From contig JBDNJM010000192.1 in the NCBI GenBank assembly GCA_041687755.1, positions 1 to 59,945 of the forward strand: 59,945 nucleotides of DNA, written 5' to 3'. This document shows positions 17,935-26,644 of this stretch, in pieces (the stretch's first letter is position 1; each line of letters begins with the position of its first letter). The notes under the pieces are model-generated. The model did not search any database. It saw only the letters and a list, made by a program, of their open reading frames with translations, and had not been told where the DNA came from. The position numbers were made by a program, and so were the translations under genes. Source of the DNA: JBDNJM01 sp041687755 (GTDB lineage: Bacteria > Planctomycetota > UBA1135 > GCA-002686595).

Positions 17935-18411
17935 ATGGAACCCTTCATCGGTCAGATCCTGCTCTTCGCCGGATACTACGCGCCCCGCGGGTTCGCGACC
18001 TGCGACGGCCAGCCGCTCTCCATCTCGCCGAACTCTGCCTTGTTCTCCATCCTGGGCACGACCCACGGCGGCGACGGGCGCACGAGCCTAGGCCTGCCCG
18101 ACCTGCGCGGACGTGCCCCGGTTCACGTGGGGCAAGGCCCCGGTCTGACGACCCGGCGCCTCGGCGAGAAGGTGGGGGCCGAGACGGTGAACCTCGAAGT
18201 TAAGCACCGGTCCAGGCACTCGCACGCCGTTCAGCCGCGCGGAACCAGCATGCGGTTCACGAGCACCCAGAAGACGAGCATGAGCGCCGAGATGCTTCAG
18301 GACACCGGCGAAGGCGAGTCGTTCGGGAACGTGCCAGCCGTCGCTGGGGCTCAACGACTGCATCGCGCTCGTCAAGATCTTTCCGTCCCGGAGCTAGTCC
18401 CATGCAAGTGA
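17935..18411 (+). CDS. Phage tail-collar (MdpB-like) protein, frameshifted near the 3' end
   Basis: Starts MEPFIGQILLFAGYYAPRGF, the typical opening of the microcystin-dependent-protein/tail-collar family, followed by CDGQPLSISPNSALFSILG and DLRGRAPVHVGQGPGL. The expected C-terminus (PSLGLNDCIALVKIFPSR) is encoded from about 18343 in the +1 frame and would stop at 18397, five bases before the next gene. As written, an extra G near 18342-18344 replaces the last 18 residues by an unrelated tail. Family members are fibre-tip or adhesin-like; several occur in chromosomes without a prophage. Probably co-transcribed with the NHL gene. Confidence 0.75.
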   Translation: MEPFIGQILLFAGYYAPRGFATCDGQPLSISPNSALFSILGTTHGGDGRTSLGLPDLRGRAPVHVGQGPGLTTRRLGEKVGAETVNLEVKHRSRHSHAVQPRGTSMRFTSTQKTSMSAEMLQDTGEGESFGNVPAVAGAQRLHRARQDLSVPELVPCK

Positions 18412-19331
18412 ACCGAGCGAGTGGGCCGCCGGGCGCGCCCCGGAACACGACGGGCCTCAACCGTCGATCCCTCCTCGTCCGCGGGGGCAAAGGACTGGGC
18501 TTCGTCTGGCTGACGTCCCTCACCAGCTGTCGCCTGCTCGAGCAGCTCCGCGAGCCCGCAGTGGCGGCGGATGCGGGGGCCGTGACCGTCACGACCGGCG
18601 GAGACCACGTGGTCTTCGACAATGAAGGCTCGGCGTACATCATTGACGCGCTGGGGCGTCGTCTGCATCGACTCGATGTCAGCGATCGCATCGATCGCAG
18701 CATCGGTGGGCTGGGCTCCAGCGCGGGCGAGCTCAACGGCCCCGTCGATGCCGCCTTCGGCGCCGACGGCACGTTGATCGTCCTGGATCGCGGCAACGGA
18801 CGGCTGCACACGTTTTCATCCGAGGGCGACCCCCTCATGACATTCGGCGAGGGGTTGACCAGGCCGGGGGCTCTCTTGGTCGACGGCGATCGGATCTACG
18901 TGTGCGACACGCTCGGCCACAGCGTCCGACTCTACGGCTCCGACGGGATCCTTCAGCAAACGTTCGGAAGCGAGCAGGGCCTCCAATTCAACGGCCCGAG
19001 GGGCCTGGCAATTGCGCCGGACGGCTTGCTGCATGTCCTCGACGCGGGTTCCGCTCGAGTGCACGTGATCGACGCGGAGGGCTCGCTCGTTCGCTCCTAC
19101 GGCGAGTACGGCGGTGAGCCGGGCCAAATGTACCGGCCCTGCTCGATCGCCATCACCCCGTCGGGCCAGGTGATGATGACGGATCCATCCTCTGGATTCG
19201 TCCACACGTTCAGTCTCGACGGTGAGTTCGAGGACCGCTTCCGTCCGACGAACGATGCAGGCGAGCAGCGCATGCCCCTGCGCGTCAGCGCGACGCCCAC
19301 CGGCGGGCTGTACGTCTGGATTGACGAGTGA
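18402..19331 (+). CDS. NHL-repeat beta-propeller protein with Tat-like lipoprotein signal
   Basis: 309-residue exported propeller. N-terminus LNRRSLLVRGGKGLGFVWL has a twin-Arg followed by a hydrophobic stretch and SLTSC, so Tat export with lipidation is plausible. NHL-like blades are visible, for example DAAFGADGTLIVLDRGNGR, QFNGPRGLAIAPDGLLHVLD and MYRPCSIAITPSGQVMMTD. It overlaps the frameshifted collar frame by 10 bases; in the restored frame the gap is 4 bases. Likely works with the collar protein at the cell surface, by proximity only. Confidence 0.75.
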   Translation: MQVNRASGPPGAPRNTTGLNRRSLLVRGGKGLGFVWLTSLTSCRLLEQLREPAVAADAGAVTVTTGGDHVVFDNEGSAYIIDALGRRLHRLDVSDRIDRSIGGLGSSAGELNGPVDAAFGADGTLIVLDRGNGRLHTFSSEGDPLMTFGEGLTRPGALLVDGDRIYVCDTLGHSVRLYGSDGILQQTFGSEQGLQFNGPRGLAIAPDGLLHVLDAGSARVHVIDAEGSLVRSYGEYGGEPGQMYRPCSIAITPSGQVMMTDPSSGFVHTFSLDGEFEDRFRPTNDAGEQRMPLRVSATPTGGLYVWIDE

Positions 19332-19350
19332 GCGCGCCTGTTCGTGGGTG

Positions 19351-19373
19351 GCCGACCGCACGGTGCGGCCGGC
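19351..19373. terminator. Palindromic hairpin between convergent genes
   Basis: GCCGACCGCAC at 19351-19361 is complementary to 19363-19373 with one mismatch, in the short gap between the rightward NHL gene and the leftward dehydrogenase gene. No T-run. Confidence 0.35.
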
Positions 19374-19461
19374 GGCCGGGATACGTGCCAGGTCGCCTGT
19401 CCGGGTGCCTGCGCCGACACCGACTTCGCGTTCGAGAGTAGCCCGGCACGGGTACCGCCGG

Positions 19462-20556
19462 TCAGGCGGCGCCGCTATGCAAGGTTGGGGCGGCCAGCCC
19501 TTGAGTCGAGTGCGGTTCGAGAACCTGCCCGTCATCGACCAGGTCGATCGGAAGGCCACCCGAGTCGATGCTCTGTTGGGCAGCTTCGAGCAGCGCGACG
19601 ACGTCGCGGCCCAGCTCACCGCCGCTGCGGGGCGCTTCCCCGTTTCGGACGCAGTCGAAGAAGTGCTGGGCCTCCTTGCGCAGCGCCTCGGTCTTGTCCA
19701 GTTGCGGAGCCCACATGTCGCCCGTCCGGTACTGGACCATGGCGTCGTACTTGCTCTCAGGCGTGGAGGCGACGTCGACGCCCGAGTCGTAGACCTTGAC
19801 CTTGGTGTCGGGTTCGACGTCGTCCCAGACGAGCATCTTCTTGGTCCCGGCCACCTGGGTCATGCGGATCTTCGTGGGCGCCAGCCAGTTGACGTGGCAG
19901 TGCCCGATCATGCCCGACGCGAACCGAATGGTGACGTAGGCGACGCTCTCGAGCTTGGTGCCGGTCTGCAGCGGTGCGGCGCCCATCGCCTGGACCTGTA
20001 CCGGCCGGTCGTCGACCAGGTGCAGCATGATCGAGAGATCGTGCGGCGCTAGGTCCCAGACGACGTTGTAGTCGTGCTGGAACAGCCCGAGGTTCACGCG
20101 CACGGAGTCGAAGTAGTAGAGCTCGCCGAGCTGCCCGGAGCTGACGAGCTCGTGCATCTTCTCGACGGCGCCGGTGTACAGGAAGGTGTGGTCGACGAGC
20201 AGCACCCGGTCGTTCTGCTTGGCGAGCTGCACGAGCTCTTCGCAGGCCTCGACGCTGTGGGCCATCGGCTTCTCGAGCCAGACGTGCTTGCCCGCTTCGA
20301 GGGCCCGCTTGGCCAGGTCGGCGTGGGTGCTGATTGGAGTCGCGATCGCGATCGCCTCGATCGACGCGTCGTCGAGGAGCTGCTCGAAGTCCGCGGTCGT
20401 CGTGCTCGAGGGGAGGTCGAGCTCGGCCTGGGCGAGTCGCTCGGGCCGCAGATCCGCAACGCCCGCCACCTCGAACTCAGCCACCTGGCCGAAGCTGCGG
20501 ACGAGTTTGGGGCCCCAATAGCCGTAGCCCACGATGCCGATTCGGATGGGGGTCAT
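19462..20556 (-). CDS. Gfo/Idh/MocA-family sugar dehydrogenase
   Basis: NAD(P)-dependent oxidoreductase (364 aa). Rossmann motif IGIVGYGYWGPKLVRSF at the N-terminus, EKPMAHS at about 95-101 (the family's EKP motif), and a C-terminal alpha/beta domain with HDLSIMLHLVDDRP. The GYGYWGPKLVRSF form is typical of members acting on nucleotide sugars in surface-glycan pathways (WbpB/WlbA-like). ATG 20556 preferred because it places the Rossmann strand directly at the N-terminus; ATG 20571 is possible. Divergent from the DegT aminotransferase gene, which commonly acts on the keto product of such dehydrogenases. Confidence 0.88.
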   Translation of the reverse strand: MTPIRIGIVGYGYWGPKLVRSFGQVAEFEVAGVADLRPERLAQAELDLPSSTTTADFEQLLDDASIEAIAIATPISTHADLAKRALEAGKHVWLEKPMAHSVEACEELVQLAKQNDRVLLVDHTFLYTGAVEKMHELVSSGQLGELYYFDSVRVNLGLFQHDYNVVWDLAPHDLSIMLHLVDDRPVQVQAMGAAPLQTGTKLESVAYVTIRFASGMIGHCHVNWLAPTKIRMTQVAGTKKMLVWDDVEPDTKVKVYDSGVDVASTPESKYDAMVQYRTGDMWAPQLDKTEALRKEAQHFFDCVRNGEAPRSGGELGRDVVALLEAAQQSIDSGGLPIDLVDDGQVLEPHSTQGLAAPTLHSGAA

Positions 20557-20799
20557 AGGGCTAGTCCGCATAGGGGTGTTCTCTGGCCGTGAGGCGGCCG
20601 CCGGGCGGCACTGCTACGCCTTGAATCGACCTTGCGCGCGGCAGGCCTGTGCTGGGCTGCCCGCCGCCGGCCCGGGATATCTCACTGGGGGGACGGGGAC
20701 CGGTGTGATCCCTGCGCGGGGGGCAATTCGTTGTCGATGAAAGACTCGTTCCGGACCTTCGAACCCACCCGGCCCGGATCTTCGAACCCACCGGCCCCC

Positions 20800-21996
20800 A
20801 TGAGTCTTCGCGCTTCCAACACCGTGCTCTCCACCTCGGACGCGACAGATCGCGTCAACGCCGAACCCCGGACAGGGGTTCCGTTCCTCGACGTCGCCGC
20901 TCCCTACCGGGAACTGGCCGACGAAGTGCAGGCGGCCCTCTTGGACATCTTCCGGTCCGGCCGCTTCGCCCAGGGAGAGCGAGTGGCTGCTCTGGAAGCC
21001 GCCTTCGCGCGCTTCTGCGGAACGCAGCACGGCGTCGCGGTCGCCTCGGGAACCGACTCGCTCGCGATCAGCCTGCAGGCGCTGCGGCTGCAGCCCGGCG
21101 ACGAGGTCATCACCACCGCCATGACGTTCGTGGCGACTGCGGAGGCCATCGTGCTCGCGGGCGGGAAGCCTGTGTTCGTGGACGTCGACGAGCAGACCCT
21201 GCAGCTCGACGCCACCGCCCTGGACGAGGCCTGCACGGACCGCACGGTTGGAATCCTGCCGGTGCACCTCTACGGCGGAACGGCTGACATGCAGGCCATT
21301 CAAGAGTTCGCGGAAGCACGCGGGCTGTGGGTCCTCGAAGACGCCTGCCAGGCGCACGGCGCGCGCTTCCAGGGCCAGCGCGCCGGGTCCTTCGGCGTGG
21401 CGGGCTGCTTCAGCTTCTATCCCGGCAAGAACCTCGGCACCTGCGGCGAGGGCGGCATGATCGTGACCGACGACGACGCGCTCGCGCGGGCGGCGCGGCT
21501 GTTCCGAGATCACGGCGCCGAGCAGAAGTACGAGCACGTGAGCCTCGGTACGAACGCTCGCATGAGCGAGATCGAGGCCGCGATTCTCAACATCAAGTTG
21601 CCGCATCTCGACGGCTGGAACGCGCAGCGCCGCGAACTGGCTGAGATCTATCGCCGGGAGCTCAGCGGGCTGCCACTGGAGCTTGTGGAGGAGGCGCCTG
21701 GCGCAGAGTCGGTGCATCACCTGTTCGTCGTCCGCACTCCGCACCGTGAGGCTCTCCGGGAGCACCTCGCCGCGCGCCGCATCCAGTCGGGCATCCACTA
21801 CCCCCATCCGCTGCACGTCCTGCCCGCTGTCGGGGGTGCCGAGTCTGCTCGCGGCACGCTTCCCACTGCCGAGCTGGCCACCGCGCGCTGCCTGAGCCTC
21901 CCCATGTTCCCCGAGCTTGGGGAGGGGCGCGTGAAGCTCGTCTGCGCGGCGATCCGCGAGTTCCTCGAGCCGCAGGCGCCGCTGCCGCGCGGCTAG
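20800..21996 (+). CDS. DegT/DnrJ/EryC1 sugar aminotransferase
   Basis: PLP-dependent aminotransferase that adds an amino group to a keto nucleotide sugar. Family motifs: VPFLDVAAPYRELADEV, ASGTDSLAISLQAL, EDACQAHGA, FSFYPGKNLGTCGEGG (the Lys binds PLP), and SGIHYPHPLHVLP near the C-terminus. Start uncertain: ATG 20800 (398 aa) or ATG 20737. Between them lies an imperfect tandem repeat of TTCGAACCCACC (20758 and 20781), which would encode a Pro-rich tail or act as a regulatory site. With the divergent dehydrogenase it forms the minimal pair for an amino sugar. Confidence 0.9.
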   Translation: MSLRASNTVLSTSDATDRVNAEPRTGVPFLDVAAPYRELADEVQAALLDIFRSGRFAQGERVAALEAAFARFCGTQHGVAVASGTDSLAISLQALRLQPGDEVITTAMTFVATAEAIVLAGGKPVFVDVDEQTLQLDATALDEACTDRTVGILPVHLYGGTADMQAIQEFAEARGLWVLEDACQAHGARFQGQRAGSFGVAGCFSFYPGKNLGTCGEGGMIVTDDDALARAARLFRDHGAEQKYEHVSLGTNARMSEIEAAILNIKLPHLDGWNAQRRELAEIYRRELSGLPLELVEEAPGAESVHHLFVVRTPHREALREHLAARRIQSGIHYPHPLHVLPAVGGAESARGTLPTAELATARCLSLPMFPELGEGRVKLVCAAIREFLEPQAPLPRG

Positions 21997-22164
21997 CGGC
22001 TGGCGATGGGGCTTACCGGCCAGCGGTCGGTGCGGGGCCCGACGGCCTCAAGCGTACTGAAGATCGCTTTAAGGCGCTGGCCCTGGGAGCGCGTGAAGTA
22101 CGTGCGCCAGAGCTCCGAGCTGCGCGACGGTTCGCCGATCGCGTTGAAGTCGTGGGCGAGGGCC
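21994..22164 (-). pseudogene. 3' remnant of a sulfotransferase paralogue
   Basis: The complement of 22164-21994 encodes AHDFNAIGEPSRSSELWR and onward to a TAG at 21996-21994, closely matching the last 50 residues of the sulfotransferase gene just to the right (AHDFNVVGEPSRGSELWR). Everything upstream is missing and the cut falls at the arm of the large palindrome at 22159. The stop overlaps the aminotransferase stop on the other strand. Confidence 0.75.
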
Positions 22165-22243
22165 GGTGGGGGAATCGTGTCTGTCTGGGGGAATCGTGTC
22201 TGACACGATTCCCCCAGACAGACACGATTCCCCCACCGGCCCT
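22159..22243. repeat. 85-bp near-perfect palindrome (REP-like)
   Basis: Two 42-base arms (22159-22200 and 22202-22243) are exact reverse complements around a single T. Each arm contains GGGGGAATCGTGTCTG twice, so the structure is also internally repeated. It separates the sulfotransferase remnant from the complete gene. It resembles the palindromic units spread by REP-type transposases; no such transposase gene is in the window. Confidence 0.9.
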
Positions 22244-22302
22244 GCGCTGCGGCGGTCAGCAGCCCAACGAACGAGCCGCCGAGCGCCGACTCCGACAGGC
22301 CG

Positions 22303-23148
22303 CTAGCGGGCGGCGAATCTGGCGGCGAAATTGCGGCCAGCGCGGGGCCCGATGGCCTCGAGTTCCCCGAAGATGGCGTCCAGGCGTTGACCCTGGGTGC
22401 GCGTGAAGTAGGTGCGCCAGAGTTCGGAGCCGCGCGACGGTTCGCCGACCACGTTGAAGTCGTGGGCGAGGTGCTGGGAGAAGTCGTAGGGCGCGAGCCC
22501 GAAGGGCCGGATGAGCGAACTCAGTACGGCACCGGCGTTCTCGAGCACCTCCTCGTAGATCACCCAATTGTCTGCGGCGATGTCCTGGCAGAACACGTGG
22601 GTCCTTGCGGCAATGACCAGCGCGAGCTTCTCGTAGTCCTCCAGCGGCTGCCCGAGGAATGATCGATAGGGGCTGAGCGCGGGAGTGGATTGGATCGCCT
22701 TCGAGATCGCGTGGAAGGCGCGCTCGCCGTACCAGCCGTCCCCAAATCCATTGCGCAGGAGCGAGCAAAGGATCCCGCGCGGGTCGCGCCACATCCCGTG
22801 CAGGGCGATTCCCGGGAAGCGCGCCTGCAGCCAGGCCGCCTTGAAGTGCAGCTTTGTTTCCTTGACGACGTTGAGCGCGTTCGCGCGGGGCGCCTTCGCC
22901 GTGCTGAACTTCTCGAACAGGTCGGCGCCGAGGAACTCAGCGTGGACGCGGCCCTCGAGCAGCCCCCGCAGGAAGCGCTCCGTCTCGGGGAAGCGCTGCT
23001 CGGCGGCCCAGAGTTCGTACTGGGTCTGGTGGACCTCGGTGCGGTTGAACGGCTGGAAGAAGTAGGCGACGTCGGGATGCTTGGCGAGCAAGCCACCGAT
23101 CATCGAACTCCCGCAGCGATCGAATCCGTTGAGAAACAGCAGCTGCAT
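22303..23148 (-). CDS. Sulfotransferase-family protein
   Basis: PAPS-dependent sulfotransferase-like enzyme (281 aa), probably adding sulfate to a surface glycan. N-terminal LNGFDRCGSSMIGGLLAKHP is the phosphosulfate loop, with the expected beta strand before it; GMWRDPRGILCSLLR holds the 3'-phosphate-binding Arg and Ser region. The start MQLLFLNGFDRCG places the loop at residue 7-15, normal for the family. ATG overlaps the stop of the upstream gene (TGATG). Last gene of a four-gene leftward operon. Confidence 0.82.
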   Translation of the reverse strand: MQLLFLNGFDRCGSSMIGGLLAKHPDVAYFFQPFNRTEVHQTQYELWAAEQRFPETERFLRGLLEGRVHAEFLGADLFEKFSTAKAPRANALNVVKETKLHFKAAWLQARFPGIALHGMWRDPRGILCSLLRNGFGDGWYGERAFHAISKAIQSTPALSPYRSFLGQPLEDYEKLALVIAARTHVFCQDIAADNWVIYEEVLENAGAVLSSLIRPFGLAPYDFSQHLAHDFNVVGEPSRGSELWRTYFTRTQGQRLDAIFGELEAIGPRAGRNFAARFAAR

Positions 23149-24329
23149 CAGGTACCTACCGTGAGTCGGCCGCGGACGCCGGTCGGCGTCCAGGCGCTGC
23201 AGAGATTCAGGTGTCCGCGGTAGATCGCGTAGACGTACTCGATTTCCGCTTCGTTCAGCTCCTGGTGGCAGGGCAGGTGCAGGACGCCATCCTCGACGCG
23301 CGCGTCGACTCCGAACGTCGAGTAGCGTGAGGCCAGGGCCTCCGTCGAAGCGACGCGGATCGCGAACGTCGTCGGGAAAGCCGTCGCCTGCGCGACTTCC
23401 ACGTCGTCGCGCTCGAAGAACGCGGCGAGCGACTGCCACGCCAGCAGCCGGGCGGCGCAGAGGTCGGTCCAGTCGTCTGCAGCGGCGCTGAGGACGCGCC
23501 CGAGAGACTCCGTCTTGACGAAGTCGTAGCAGCCGTGGTCGATCCACAGGTCCTTGATCGGGATCTCTTCGCCGACGAGCAATGCGCCGTGGGCCACGGG
23601 GAGCAACTGCACTAGATCGACAAGCTCGACCTCGGACGCGTCGGGCGTCGGCACGGTCGACTCTCGAACTTCGAGGCCCCGGTCCCGTGCAACTTCGAGC
23701 GCGATGTCGCGGCTCGGGAGGATCGTGTACGGCCGTCCCTGGCAGAATGCGCGGATCTTCGCGTCGTCGGCTTCCCCAGAGGTCTTGGCAAGACGGTGGA
23801 ACGGAAGAAAGCTGATCTGCGGCAGCCGCTCCGGGGGGTTGAACAGGATCGGGTAGTCGAAGCTCCGCCACTTCTGGAAGAAGCGCTGCAGGTTCGGCCG
23901 GTAGGAGGCGCCGATGTCGATGTAGGTGAACGCTGAGTCCGCCAGGTCGTGCACCGCGTTCCACAGCAGCAGCGCCTGCAGTTGCCCGGCCTTTCCGCGA
24001 TCGTTAGCCAGGAGATTGTTGAGGAAGTAGTGCGTTCCCACCGCAACTAGGATCATTCCACCGACGAGTTCGCCCTCTAGGCGAGCCAGGTACAGAGCGT
24101 CTTCCTCGCCGATCGCTTCGGGGAAGTTCGGGTCCTCGGGGAAGTACCAGAGGGCCCGCAGGGCGCTCAGTTCCTCAGGCGTTCCCACGGCCCGCGAGAT
24201 CTCGAACCCGAACCCTTGCGCCTTGCGCACGTTTTTCCTGGCGCTGTGCGCGAGGCTCGACTCCAGCTTCTGCGGGTCGAGTTCGAGCGCGGCGCCGCGA
24301 TGAACGATGTCTTTGCCGACGTAGTGCAC
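23148..24329 (-). CDS. FemAB/GNAT-like acyltransferase fused to a DegT-like C-terminal domain
   Basis: 393-residue protein with two parts. Residues 1-170 look like a GNAT/FemAB-type acyltransferase (LARLEGELVGGMILVAVG, YIDIGASYRPNLQRFFQKW). From about residue 215 the sequence resembles the small C-terminal domain of DegT-type aminotransferases, ending with HLPCHQELNEAEIEYVYA, the usual closing phrase of that family, but no PLP Lys motif is present. Probably an N-acyltransferase that modifies an amino sugar, with a degenerate domain for recognition. Nine bases separate it from the methyltransferase gene upstream. Confidence 0.65.
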   Translation of the reverse strand: MHYVGKDIVHRGAALELDPQKLESSLAHSARKNVRKAQGFGFEISRAVGTPEELSALRALWYFPEDPNFPEAIGEEDALYLARLEGELVGGMILVAVGTHYFLNNLLANDRGKAGQLQALLLWNAVHDLADSAFTYIDIGASYRPNLQRFFQKWRSFDYPILFNPPERLPQISFLPFHRLAKTSGEADDAKIRAFCQGRPYTILPSRDIALEVARDRGLEVRESTVPTPDASEVELVDLVQLLPVAHGALLVGEEIPIKDLWIDHGCYDFVKTESLGRVLSAAADDWTDLCAARLLAWQSLAAFFERDDVEVAQATAFPTTFAIRVASTEALASRYSTFGVDARVEDGVLHLPCHQELNEAEIEYVYAIYRGHLNLCSAWTPTGVRGRLTVGT

Positions 24330-24338
24330 GGGGGAGCC

Positions 24339-25049
24339 TCAGCGTTTGTGGCGGAACGCCAACAGGTTGTTCTTCAGGCCTTCGTTGATGCCACCCTTGG
24401 CCCAATCGAAGAGCTTCCGGTCGCAGACCTCGAGCCCCAACTCCTCTAGCGTGCTCTCCCAGAGAGCGAGGGATCGGGTGCGGCGCATGACGCCAAGTTC
24501 TTCGGTGTTCGGACCGAAGTCGCCACCGATGATGGCCACGCCGTCCTTGCGCAGGTAGCTGCCGATGTTCTGGATGGCCATGCGCCAGCGCTCGTCGTCG
24601 ACGATGTGGAACATGACGCCGATGGCGTTGACCACGTCGAACGCATCGTCAAAGTCCGCGCGGTGCTCGGACATGTCCATCCGGTGCATGGTCAAGTCGT
24701 CGCGGTCCGAATACCGTTCCCCGAGGGCCTTAGCTGCCAGCTCAGAGAAGTCCGCTCCAGTGACCGACCGCGCCGCCAGGTACTCCGAGTAGAACTCGAT
24801 CCAGTGCCCGGTGCCCGAGCCGACGTCGAGCACGTCGCCCGCGTCCGTCCGGGCCTCTAGGCCCCCAAGGATGTCGATGATCCCGTTCTCGACCAGGTTG
24901 TAGTGGTACTTGGTCTGACCCCAGGTCCACTTCGGGCTGATGAGCGAGCGCTCGTCGAAGTGATCCGCGTGGTAGCGCTCAAAGAAGTTCTGAGGCGCTT
25001 CGCGGTAGGCGGCGTAGGCCTCTTCAGGCGTGGCGTAGAGGGCTTTCAT
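24339..25049 (-). CDS. SAM-dependent class I methyltransferase
   Basis: 236-residue methyltransferase. SAM-binding motif I is VLDVGSGTGHWIEFY near residue 72, then VTGADFSELAAKALGERY (motif II region) and FDVVNAIGVMFHIVDDERW (motif post-I/IV). Start at ATG 25049, chosen because it gives MKALYATPEEAYAAY and overlaps the upstream glycosyltransferase stop (ATGA). Sits in the glycan operon, so a sugar O- or N-methylation is the likely role. Confidence 0.85.
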   Translation of the reverse strand: MKALYATPEEAYAAYREAPQNFFERYHADHFDERSLISPKWTWGQTKYHYNLVENGIIDILGGLEARTDAGDVLDVGSGTGHWIEFYSEYLAARSVTGADFSELAAKALGERYSDRDDLTMHRMDMSEHRADFDDAFDVVNAIGVMFHIVDDERWRMAIQNIGSYLRKDGVAIIGGDFGPNTEELGVMRRTRSLALWESTLEELGLEVCDRKLFDWAKGGINEGLKNNLLAFRHKR

Positions 25050-26104
25050 TGTGCGGATGCCAGTGCGGTTGCCGGGATTACCATGTCGAGGATGCTCTGC
25101 ACGCGGTGATCCCAAGTGTGTTCGGCGAGGACGAGCTCGCGCAGGCGTGAGGCCCGCGCCGCGCGTTGGTCGGGGTGCTCGAGGAAGTGGTCGATCAGCT
25201 CGCGCAGCTCTTCTGGATGCTCGTAAGTGACCATCTCGTCGCAGACCGACAGCGTGTGCCTCGTCGACTCGCCCTCGAGTCGCTTGTTGCTGATCTGGAA
25301 GGCTCCGCAGGCGGCCGCCTCGTAGAGCTTCATGTTCGCGAAGCCCGTGTGGTGCAGGTTCAACACGATCTTCGAGGCTCCGTAGACGAGCGTCTTCTTG
25401 GTGCCCTGGACGTGCTCTGCCTGTCGCGCGGCGGCCAGGTGGGGGAAGCGCTGCTCGAGGTCGTCAGGGAACTCGGTGCCCCAGGCCTTCAGCACGAAGT
25501 CGCGGCTCGCAAGGCGATCGAGGAACGCGCAGCGCTCGTCCTTCAGGGTCCCCAGGAAACTGACGTCGCAGGCGTACGGCTCCAGGTCATCGTCCTCGGT
25601 CGGCGGACGATCGCGCTCAGGGTCGCACCCGAACGGCAGGTAGGCCGTGCGCTTGAACGCATCTGCCGCCCGTTCGGCGAAGCGGAAGTTCGCGAAGTAC
25701 ACCAGGTCGTAGTACGGCGAGCTTGAGAAGATGTCCGGCGCCTGGGGGACATACGGGTTGTCGCCCGACCACAGCACGATCGGAATCCCGAGGTGCTCCT
25801 GGACGTCCGCGAGGGCGTCGTTCGAGAAGGTGTAGTAGATCCCCGCAAGCAGGATCAGGTCCGGGCGGAACTCGGCGGCGAGGTGATAGAAGATCACCTC
25901 CATCAGCGCCCGGCGTCCTTCCTCGATCTGGAACAGCTCGGCCGCCTGCTCGCGCATCTCCGCGGGCAGGTACTGCTCGGCCTGCCCCGCCTGGGGCGTG
26001 CGGTGAAACACCAGCCGCGTCTCGTGCCCGAGCCGCTCGAGCGCTCGCACGCAGGACTCGGGCCACTCGTGCGTGGCTTTGTTTCCGCAGACAAGGATGC
26101 GCAT
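25046..26104 (-). CDS. CgeB-like family glycosyltransferase
   Basis: 352-residue protein, first gene of the leftward glycan operon. N-terminal Rossmann strand MRILVCGNKATHEWPESCVRAL and middle GIPIVLWSGDNPYVPQAP resemble the CgeB/DUF3880 type; the C-terminal half has KIVLNLHHTGFANMKLYEA followed by ACGAFQISNK, a GT4-like donor-binding region with the Glu in KLYEA. GT-B fold expected. The acceptor is unknown. Upstream of the ATG are about 480 bases without a gene. Confidence 0.78.
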   Translation of the reverse strand: MRILVCGNKATHEWPESCVRALERLGHETRLVFHRTPQAGQAEQYLPAEMREQAAELFQIEEGRRALMEVIFYHLAAEFRPDLILLAGIYYTFSNDALADVQEHLGIPIVLWSGDNPYVPQAPDIFSSSPYYDLVYFANFRFAERAADAFKRTAYLPFGCDPERDRPPTEDDDLEPYACDVSFLGTLKDERCAFLDRLASRDFVLKAWGTEFPDDLEQRFPHLAAARQAEHVQGTKKTLVYGASKIVLNLHHTGFANMKLYEAAACGAFQISNKRLEGESTRHTLSVCDEMVTYEHPEELRELIDHFLEHPDQRAARASRLRELVLAEHTWDHRVQSILDMVIPATALASAQ

Positions 26105-26588
26105 GGCGATGGTGGGGGGCGCGGTTCGCGCGTCGATCCGGACGGGACGGGACGGGCGCGGTGTCGCCCGGGGCCGATCCTCGATATCGGAAGTCGCCCC
26201 CCTGAGCCTTGCGGGTCCGTCCGCCCCTCCCGGGTGAGTCCCCGCCCTCGGTCTCCGAACCGGACCGTCAGGCGGATTTCGGCCCGGACAAACCCTCCCT
26301 CCGCCGCCGAACCGCCCGAGCGAACGGCTGGCACTGGGGCAAACCCCCATCCGAGGCCCAGCAGAGCCCGCCCCTCGCCGATTTTGCCGGCAATGGACCC
26401 GCAACGTTCCCCGGCTCGCCGGGTCCCAGGCTCCTCAGGCCAGTCTTCGACCAGGAGCTGACAGATCCAGATGCCGTCGACGCCGGCGTGCCCGTGCCGG
26501 AGCCGTGTCCGGTGGTCCACGCGTTCCCCGACCGCGATGCAGAGGCCGCGGGTGCCAGCACCGGGCTCGATGGCAGATCCCGCCCAGG
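26105..26588. other. Intergenic stretch of 484 bases
   Basis: Upstream of the glycan operon. The open frames here have no recognisable motifs. It must contain the operon promoter; none is obvious by eye. Confidence 0.4.
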
Positions 26589-26632
26589 GAGGGCCGGCCG
26601 GCATCGTGCTCTTGATGCCGGAGCCGGCCCTC
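26589..26632 (-). terminator. Terminator hairpin after the alpha/beta hydrolase gene
   Basis: Arms 26589-26605 and 26614-26632 pair over 17 bp with a two-base bulge and an 8-base loop, 13 bases beyond the stop of the leftward hydrolase gene. No T-run. Confidence 0.6.
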
Positions 26633-26644
26633 AGCAGAGCCTGC

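Noticed and set aside
17935..19331. Prophage around the collar-type protein
   Set aside because: No other phage structural, packaging or lysis genes nearby; the neighbours are katG and an NHL lipoprotein.
22006..22203. 65-codon plus-strand frame after the aminotransferase gene
   Set aside because: Its sequence is the complement of the sulfotransferase remnant plus the palindrome arm, so it is not a gene.
23149..23964. Longer start for the sulfotransferase (open frame up to 23964)
   Set aside because: The extra part is antiparallel-frame noise over the FemAB-like gene; ATG 23148 places the phosphosulfate loop at the usual N-terminal position.
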